Shown here piece by piece: positions 58,470 through 64,000 of a DNA stretch of 64,000 nt. Origin of the DNA: Lewinellaceae bacterium (GTDB lineage: Bacteria; Bacteroidota; Bacteroidia; Chitinophagales; Saprospiraceae); contig JACJYD010000003.1 of assembly GCA_020636275.1 (NCBI GenBank), positions 186,001-250,000 of the forward strand. The letters run 5' to 3'. The stretch's first letter is position 1. Each line of letters opens with the position of its first letter. The position numbers and the translations under genes are program-made. Under the pieces are notes generated by a model. That model did no database searches. It saw only the letters and a program-made list of their open reading frames with translations, and was not told where the DNA came from.

Positions 58470-60485
58470 ATGCATCCCAATTACCCACATCTTTTTCAGC
58501 CCCTCGACCTGGGTTTCACGCAGTTGTCCAACCGGGTGTTGATGGGCTCCATGCATACCGGTCTTGAGGAACGCCGGAATAGTTCCCGGAAACTGGCAGC
58601 CTTTTATGCGGAACGGGCCAAAGGTGGGGTGGGGCTGATCGTTACAGGCGGTGTCGCCCCCAACCGGGCGGGGTGGACCTCTCCTTTTTCCGGCAAACTC
58701 AGCTCTTCCGGAGAAGTCCGCGAGCACCGGATCATCACCGATGCCGTGCATGCCGAGGGCGGGAAGATCTGCATGCAGATCCTCCATACCGGACGCTATG
58801 CCTATCATCCCTTTAGCGTGGCGCCTTCCGCGCTGCGTTCGCCCATCACGCCTTTCAAGCCCCGGGCCTTGAGCGGGGTAGGGGTGTTGGTGACCATCCG
58901 CGATTTTGCCCAATGTGCCGCACTGGCTCGTGAAGCCGGCTACGACGGGGTGGAGATCATGGGTTCGGAAGGGTATCTCATCAACCAGTTTATCGCTCCC
59001 CGCACCAACCATCGCACCGATGAGTGGGGTGGCAGTTTTGAAAACCGGATCCGCTTTCCACTGGAGATCCTGCGGAAGGTCCGGGAGGCGGTGGGGCCCG
59101 ATTTCATCGTCATTTACCGCTTGTCGATGCTCGACCTGGTCGAGGAAGGGAGTACCTGGGAGGAGATCGAACTCCTGGCCGGGGAGGTGGAAAGAGCGGG
59201 CGCCACGCTGATCAACACCGGCATCGGATGGCACGAAGCCCGCGTTCCGACCATCGCGACCCAGGTGCCACGTGGCGCCTTTACCTGGGTGACCCGGCGC
59301 TTGAAGGGGAAGGTTGGTATCCCGCTCGTCACCACCAACCGGATCAATACTCCGGAGGTAGCCGAGCGGATCCTGTCCGATGGAGACGCCGACATGGTGT
59401 CTATGGCCCGTCCGCTACTGGCCGATCCGGCTTTTGTAGCGAAAGCCCGGGCGAACAAATCCCATCTGATCAATACCTGCATTGCCTGCAACCAGGCCTG
59501 CCTGGATCACGTTTTTGAGCGTAAAGTGGCTTCGTGCCTGGTCAATCCCCTGGCCTGCCGCGAGACCGAATGGGTCATTCAACCCGCTGCCCAACCCAAA
59601 AAGATCGCTGTGGTCGGGGCGGGACCGGCCGGCCTGGCCTTTTCCACCATTGCCGCCCAGCGGGGGCATGCAGTGACCCTTTACGAAGCGGCCCCCGGGA
59701 TCGGCGGGCAGTTTCAAATGGCCATGCAGATCCCCGGAAAGGAAGAATATGCCGAGACGATCCGCTATTTTCAGCACGAGTTGGAGCGCACCGGCGTCCG
59801 CCTGTTCTTGAATACGCCCGTCGACGCCGAACAATTAACGGGAGAAGGGTTTGATGAAGTCGTACTGGCCACGGGCGTGTCGCCCCGGCGCCCGGCTATC
59901 CCCGGGCTCGACCATCCCTCCGTATTGTCGTATGTCGATGTGCTCCAGAACCACGTGCCGGTAGGAAAACGCGTGGCGATTATCGGAGCGGGTGGGATCG
60001 GGATGGATGTGGCTACCTACCTGGCGCATGCCCCCGCCGACCCCGAGGAATCGATCGCCCGGTTTCTGGATCAATGGGGGGTCGATCCTGGCTATACCGG
60101 CCGGGGCGGATTAAAGGCGCCTCAGCCGTCCCTTGCGGACCGGACCATATACCTGTTGCAAAGATCGCCCGGCAAACCAGGCAGGGGGCTGGGCAAAACC
60201 ACCGGCTGGATACACCGGTCCAATCTCCAGCAGATGGGCGTCAAGGCCCTTTCTGCCGTGCAATATGAAAAAATCGACGACCAGGGCCTGCATATTCAGA
60301 TGAGGGGTGTGACCCAGGTACTGGAAGTGGATCATATTATCGTTTGTGCAGGCCAGGAATCCCGACGGGAGCTTCAGTCCGGACTTCAGGTGAAGAGCCA
60401 CCTCATCGGCGGGGCCCATACGGCTGCAGAGCTGGATGCGCAACGCGCGATCGAGCAAGCTTATGAATTAGCGCTTTCTATTTGA
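58470..60485 (+). CDS. fadH: NADH:flavin oxidoreductase / 2,4-dienoyl-CoA reductase (FadH-type)
   Basis: 671 residues, a normal FadH length. The N-terminal FMN TIM barrel contains GSEGYLINQFIAPRTNHRTD and EWGGSFENRIRFPLEILRKV. The cysteine motif CIACNQACLDH...C (C-x2-C-x3-C-x11-C) binds a [4Fe-4S] cluster. The C-terminal half has two Rossmann folds, KIAVVGAGPAGLAFSTIAAQ for FAD and RVAIIGAGGIGMDVATYLAH for NAD(P). Reduces 2,4-dienoyl-CoA during degradation of unsaturated fatty acids, which fits the acyl-CoA dehydrogenase at 2.8-4.6 kb. Substrate could differ in this broad family. Confidence 0.92.
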   Translation: MHPNYPHLFQPLDLGFTQLSNRVLMGSMHTGLEERRNSSRKLAAFYAERAKGGVGLIVTGGVAPNRAGWTSPFSGKLSSSGEVREHRIITDAVHAEGGKICMQILHTGRYAYHPFSVAPSALRSPITPFKPRALSGVGVLVTIRDFAQCAALAREAGYDGVEIMGSEGYLINQFIAPRTNHRTDEWGGSFENRIRFPLEILRKVREAVGPDFIVIYRLSMLDLVEEGSTWEEIELLAGEVERAGATLINTGIGWHEARVPTIATQVPRGAFTWVTRRLKGKVGIPLVTTNRINTPEVAERILSDGDADMVSMARPLLADPAFVAKARANKSHLINTCIACNQACLDHVFERKVASCLVNPLACRETEWVIQPAAQPKKIAVVGAGPAGLAFSTIAAQRGHAVTLYEAAPGIGGQFQMAMQIPGKEEYAETIRYFQHELERTGVRLFLNTPVDAEQLTGEGFDEVVLATGVSPRRPAIPGLDHPSVLSYVDVLQNHVPVGKRVAIIGAGGIGMDVATYLAHAPADPEESIARFLDQWGVDPGYTGRGGLKAPQPSLADRTIYLLQRSPGKPGRGLGKTTGWIHRSNLQQMGVKALSAVQYEKIDDQGLHIQMRGVTQVLEVDHIIVCAGQESRRELQSGLQVKSHLIGGAHTAAELDAQRAIEQAYELALSI

Positions 60486-60549
60486 CATTTATTCCTGCCG
60501 GGGAAATGCCGAAGGCACCTTTCCAGGTTGGAACGCATTAACAATTATC

Positions 60550-61548
60550 ATGATCAATCGAAGGTCCTTTTTACAAAAAACATTTTTGATCTCAGCCCTC
60601 ATGGGCGTAAAAAATGTGTTCTCCGCGTTACCTTTTGGTGCACTGCGACGTCAGAATGCAGGTTCTTCAACGGAAGGGCCTGTCGTTCTTTCCACCTGGG
60701 ATTTTGGGAGAAAAGCCAACCAGGAAGCCTGGTCGACCCTGGAAAAGGGGGGAAGCGTGCTGGATGCCGTCGAAGCCGGTGTTCGGGTCATCGAAGCCGA
60801 CCCCAACAACAGTTCGGTTGGCTACGGCGGGTTTCCCGACCGGGAAGGGAAGGTGACACTCGATGCCTGTATCATGGATGCCGATGGAAATTGTGGAGGC
60901 GTTTGTTTTTTGGAAGATATCATGCACCCCATTTCGGTGGCGCGAAAAGTGATGGAAAACACCCCGCACGTGTTGCTGGCCGGAGAAGGCGCCCGGGAAT
61001 TTGCCCTTTCCCAGGGTTTTTCCCGGGAGAACCTGCTCACTCCGAAGGCCAGAGATGCCTGGAAGGAATGGAAGAAAGAGAGTTTGTACAAGACCGAGAT
61101 CAACCGGGAACGGCACGATACCATCGGCATGGTAGCCATGGATGCGAAGGGACGCCTGGCCGGCGCCTGTACGACCAGCGGTTTGTCGTTCAAGTTGCGT
61201 GGAAGGGTAGGGGACTCGCCGATCATCGGAGCGGGATTGTACGTGGACGGCGAAGTTGGAGCAGCGGCCGCGACCGGATTGGGGGAAGCCGTGATCAAGA
61301 CGGCCGGAACATTCCTCGTCGTAGAATTGATGCGCCAGGGAATGTCCCCGGCCGAAGCCTGTGAAGAAGCGGTGATGCGGATCGTGCGGAAACAGGACTA
61401 CCGCGATTTTCAGGTATGCTTCCTGGCGCTGAATGCCGCGGGCGAACACGGCGCCTTCAGTATTCATCCGGGGTTTACGTACGTGCTGACCAGGAATGGA
61501 GAACATGAAATGTTAAATGCAGATTCCTTTATTAAAAAGGGCGAATGA
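60550..61548 (+). CDS. N(4)-(beta-N-acetylglucosaminyl)-L-asparaginase (Ntn hydrolase)
   Basis: 332 residues. An N-terminal segment NRRSFLQKTFLISALMGV resembles a Tat-type signal (RRSF) and implies export. The glycosylasparaginase core includes VSTWDF-like GPVVLSTWDFGRKA, GYGGFPDREGKVTLDACIMD and the autocatalytic nucleophile threonine in ERHDTIGMVAMD near residue 190. It cleaves GlcNAc-Asn bonds from glycoproteins, releasing GlcNAc and aspartate. The stop overlaps the next start in ATGA, so expression is coupled to the response regulator. Confidence 0.92.
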   Translation: MINRRSFLQKTFLISALMGVKNVFSALPFGALRRQNAGSSTEGPVVLSTWDFGRKANQEAWSTLEKGGSVLDAVEAGVRVIEADPNNSSVGYGGFPDREGKVTLDACIMDADGNCGGVCFLEDIMHPISVARKVMENTPHVLLAGEGAREFALSQGFSRENLLTPKARDAWKEWKKESLYKTEINRERHDTIGMVAMDAKGRLAGACTTSGLSFKLRGRVGDSPIIGAGLYVDGEVGAAAATGLGEAVIKTAGTFLVVELMRQGMSPAEACEEAVMRIVRKQDYRDFQVCFLALNAAGEHGAFSIHPGFTYVLTRNGEHEMLNADSFIKKGE

Positions 61549-62216
61549 TCCAGGGAACAAAATGGAAGATCTTATTGGCAGACGACCACAGCGTCACCCG
61601 GGAAGGGATCATGGTCGTGCTCCGGCAAATGCAGGAGACGAAGGACGCGCGCGTGGATGAGGTTGGTAAAGGCGCCGATTTGCTACCCCTGTTGAAAAAA
61701 AACGGCTACGACCTCTTGATCCTGGATATCTTTCTGGACGGCGTGGATGGGCTGCAGGTGCTCGATTTTATCCAAAAGGAGTCCTTGCGGATCTCCACGA
61801 TCATTTACAGCCGGTACGATAACCAGCGCATGCGCAAGGCTGCCATGATCCGGGGAGCCCAGGGATTTGTCTATAAATCGCAACCGGTTGAAGAGTTTGA
61901 AAAAGCGATCCGGACCGTATTGAAAGGCCGCAAGTATACGCTGCCCAGCCGGCAAAAGGAACTGGTAACGGAACAACCCCTCAGGAGCCAGAATTCCTTT
62001 TTTGTCCCGCTGTTGGAACGATGTTCCCTGACCAAACGGGAAATACAGATCCTGCGGCTGATTGCCGAATCGCAAAGCAATAAGGAGATCGCCTCTAATC
62101 TGTTTATCAGCGAACAAACCGTAGGCGTGCACCGGAAGAACCTCATGCGGAAACTCGGCGCTACGAACAAGGCCAGTCTCATTCGGGCCGCTTATGAGTT
62201 TCAGCTTCTGGAATGA
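61545..62216 (+). CDS. LuxR/NarL-family response regulator
   Basis: 223 residues. Receiver domain (about 5-125) with acidic pocket LLADDH, phosphorylatable aspartate in LLILDIFLDGVDG near residue 57, conserved Ser/Thr region and lysine in GFVYKSQPVEEF. C-terminal NarL-type helix-turn-helix (LTKREIQILRLIAESQSNKE; SNLFISEQTVGVHRKNLMRK). No sensor kinase is adjacent, so it is an orphan with respect to this locus. Translationally coupled to the asparaginase. The giant adhesin promoter region lies directly downstream and may be a target (inference). Confidence 0.93.
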   Translation: MIQGTKWKILLADDHSVTREGIMVVLRQMQETKDARVDEVGKGADLLPLLKKNGYDLLILDIFLDGVDGLQVLDFIQKESLRISTIIYSRYDNQRMRKAAMIRGAQGFVYKSQPVEEFEKAIRTVLKGRKYTLPSRQKELVTEQPLRSQNSFFVPLLERCSLTKREIQILRLIAESQSNKEIASNLFISEQTVGVHRKNLMRKLGATNKASLIRAAYEFQLLE

Positions 62217-62651
62217 CCGGATCCAGGCGATCCGCCTTAAAAATGAAACAAAATACCCTTTAGTGGGTATGCACCTGAGCCAAATTGACGATAACTTTGT
62301 GCCGGAAATAAAGAGAAGCCGGTCTTAAAACAAAAAAAGCCACTGGCGTGACAATTATTTCCAGTCAGAGGTGTTTGAATTGCCCTCAGAAGTTTTTACT
62401 TTTGTCGGCGAGTGAAGTGAAATCCCATGAACGCAACGATTTAGCCTTTCGAATCCTGACGCTTTCACTCATCTTCCCAGATGCGCAGGATCGATCCGCT
62501 CCACACCCGCTGCTGTCAGGTGGATTATCTCTTCGACTAATTATATTTTTTTGCATTTTTTCAAAAATCGTGCCATTTGTCCGATTTTTTGATGAAGTAT
62601 ACTGAATTAGTTATAATCTCATCATCACAAACCATTCACAACTGTAATTCC
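62217..62651 (+). other. 435-bp non-coding region before the giant adhesin
   Basis: AT-rich. I see no convincing gene; the 85-codon open frame at 62348-62605 has no recognisable signature and ends in a low-complexity stretch. It contains an inverted repeat ATACCC-(N6)-GGGTAT at 62253-62270, possibly a regulator site or part of a terminator for the response-regulator gene, and a promoter-like pair at 62576-62605. Confidence 0.5.
62576..62605 (+). promoter_or_regulatory. Candidate promoter of the giant adhesin
   Basis: TTTG (62576-62579), 18 bases, TATACTGA (62598-62605). The -33 element is exact, the -7 element only partly matches TAnnTTTG. The start codon is 46 bases further. Confidence 0.3.
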
Positions 62652-64000
62652 ATGGAAAAAACGAATTTTACTCACCTCCGTCAACTGGTATGGCTGGCTC
62701 TGCCGATCGCAATGATCTTCCTGTTCGCAGGAAATGCTATGGCGCAAACGATGGTCTGTAACGACAACGTTCAGGTATCGGTAGACCCCACACCCGACGG
62801 AACCTGCACCGTCGATCTGACCGCAGATATGATCCTGGAAGGGCCCATTCCTTCGGGAGACATCCTGCTCCAGGTCATGAGCGGTGTCAACGTGCTGTAC
62901 TCCGGTCTCAACGTCGTGAGCTTCAGCGGTAGTTCCCACCTGGGGCAAACCCTGGTCGTCAAAGCGACGCATGTTAACAGCGGCAACAAGTGCTGGGGCT
63001 CGATCACGATCGAAGATAAGGCATCGCCGGTCTGCTATGGGGACGAAATTACCATCCCCTGTACGCAGGACTACAACAACGTCCCTTACCCGGACGCTGC
63101 CGACAACTGCGACCTGAGCCCGGATGTAGAACTGGCCAACCAATCGATCAATACGTCCAACCAGTGCTCCCCCAACGGAGGTTATGTGCTGGTCACCCGT
63201 ACTTTCCTGGCCATCGATGCCAGCGGAAACCAGTCGGCTCCCTGCGTTCAGTACATTACGATCGAACGCCCGGATTATGTCGACTTCCCCAATGACATTA
63301 CCTGGGAGTGCACTCAGTACGCTTCCTATTCCAATATTACGGCCGCTACGGCACTGCATCCCACGGTTAAAGCCCTGGAATCCGGCACCAACGTGATCGA
63401 CGCTACCGGGATCACCAACTCCGGCGTTCTGAGCAATACCGGCTCGGGCATTCCCGACGGTATCATCGGCCAATATTGCAACTATCAATATACCCACGCC
63501 GATCAGACCCTTCCTACCTGCGGCACGGCTTTCAAGATCGTGCGCACCTGGACGGTCCTCGACTGGTGTACCGGTCAGGTTATCACCAGCAACCCGCTGG
63601 GTGAAGACAATATCCAGATCGTAAAAGTGGCCGACCACGTGGCGCCCACGATCGTTCGCGCTCCGTTCACCGTCAGCGCCAATATCCCGGGTCAGGGCAC
63701 CCTGCCCTGTAAGTCGCAAGGGTACCTGCAACCGGCTACGGTTACGGATGCCTGCAACGGCTGGACCATTCGCATTTTTACGCCGGTGGGCGAAGCCAAC
63801 TACCTCAACGGGGTTAACGGCGCCAACGGCGGCTTCATCCCGGCTCCGGGCCTTGGTCTGGGAACCTTCCAGATCCTCTACCAGGCGATCGACGATTGCA
63901 ACAACGTCGCTGAATTGTACGTATCCGTTCAAGTGATCGACGATATCGCTCCGACGGCTATTTGCGACGAGATCACCGATGTGAACCTCTCCTCCGATGG
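62652..64000 (+). CDS. N-terminal part of a giant secreted adhesin (open at right edge)
   Basis: Open without stop from ATG at 62652 to the window edge, at least 449 residues. Sec signal (LVWLALPIAMIFLFAGNAMA). The mature part is a series of cysteine-rich beta modules of the HYR/Ig type found in giant Saprospiria surface proteins: VCNDNVQVSVDPTPDG, EDKASPVCYGDEITIPCTQD, YPDAADNCDLSPDVEL, FLAIDASGNQSAPC, VADHVAPTIVRAP, ATVTDACNGWTIRIF and a second VIDDIAPTAICD start. Such proteins usually end in a gliding-motility-associated or T9SS domain, not visible here. Role: adhesion or extracellular matrix. Confidence 0.85.
   Translation, partial: MEKTNFTHLRQLVWLALPIAMIFLFAGNAMAQTMVCNDNVQVSVDPTPDGTCTVDLTADMILEGPIPSGDILLQVMSGVNVLYSGLNVVSFSGSSHLGQTLVVKATHVNSGNKCWGSITIEDKASPVCYGDEITIPCTQDYNNVPYPDAADNCDLSPDVELANQSINTSNQCSPNGGYVLVTRTFLAIDASGNQSAPCVQYITIERPDYVDFPNDITWECTQYASYSNITAATALHPTVKALESGTNVIDATGITNSGVLSNTGSGIPDGIIGQYCNYQYTHADQTLPTCGTAFKIVRTWTVLDWCTGQVITSNPLGEDNIQIVKVADHVAPTIVRAPFTVSANIPGQGTLPCKSQGYLQPATVTDACNGWTIRIFTPVGEANYLNGVNGANGGFIPAPGLGLGTFQILYQAIDDCNNVAELYVSVQVIDDIAPTAICDEITDVNLSSD

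Noticed and set aside
62348..62605. 85-codon plus-strand frame before the adhesin
   Set aside because: No family signature and a low-complexity end; it overlaps the promoter-like pair.
62625..63932. Minus-strand open frame of 435 codons at the right edge
   Set aside because: The plus-strand frame from 62652 has a signal peptide and repeated HYR-like modules and runs to the edge, so this is its shadow.

Overview
The window looks like a chromosomal segment from a member of Bacteroidota, most likely a Saprospiria-type organism (Lewinella/Haliscomenobacter relatives). I infer this from moderately high GC, several very large secreted proteins with type IX secretion (T9SS) C-terminal sorting domains, an SprA-like outer-membrane protein, a giant adhesin with Sec signal, and promoters matching the Bacteroidota pattern TTTG-N19/20-TAnnTTTG. 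There is no rRNA, CRISPR array, integrase or transposase. One tRNA-Leu(CAG) is present.

Left half (1-34 kb): housekeeping and small metabolic genes, mostly single-gene units in alternating orientation. In order: rbfA, recG, an acyl-CoA dehydrogenase, an ArsR regulator with a fused SRPBCC/glyoxalase-fold protein, the 3' relic of an SGNH esterase, a LOG-family protein, ahcY, a shortened methylmalonyl-CoA mutase-type subunit, an AI-2E/PerM-type membrane protein, a family 2 glycosyltransferase, an APC permease, a PLP decarboxylase, a LysM/GH24 lysozyme with a small exported partner, a TonB-C-like exported protein, pcrA/uvrD, an AhpD-like protein, queG, a BASS transporter, an LpxH-like phosphoesterase, dnaE, two thioredoxin-fold exported proteins, a phosphopantetheinyl transferase, a WD40 protein, dcd and an AddA/RecB-like helicase.

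Right half (34-64 kb): cell-surface and secreted functions. A SPOR protein and a PASTA protein are followed by T9SS cargo (reprolysin-like metalloprotease, sortilin/BNR protein, heme peroxidase and a multidomain protein), a ThuA/PQQ-dehydrogenase/cytochrome c lipoprotein, an SprA-like barrel, and a barrel protein with five Ig-like modules. Then come a FadH-type oxidoreductase, an asparaginase translationally coupled to a LuxR-type response regulator, and the start of a giant adhesin that runs off the right edge.

The most unusual content is between the genes. Nearly every convergent junction, and many tandem or divergent ones, carries a long inverted repeat. Many are built from short tandem 'words': GTTGAARA octamers, GTGAAGG, GTGACTG, a CGACGACGC word, and a GAAGGGGTGACTAAGTGACCCC hairpin with a 76-bp tandem array. 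The words contain TGA, the arms frequently supply the stop codon of the flanking gene, and five unrelated proteins end in the same (E/K)LKS tail encoded by the octamer. This is the best candidate here for an undescribed element system. Function is inferred; only the sequence pattern is observed.
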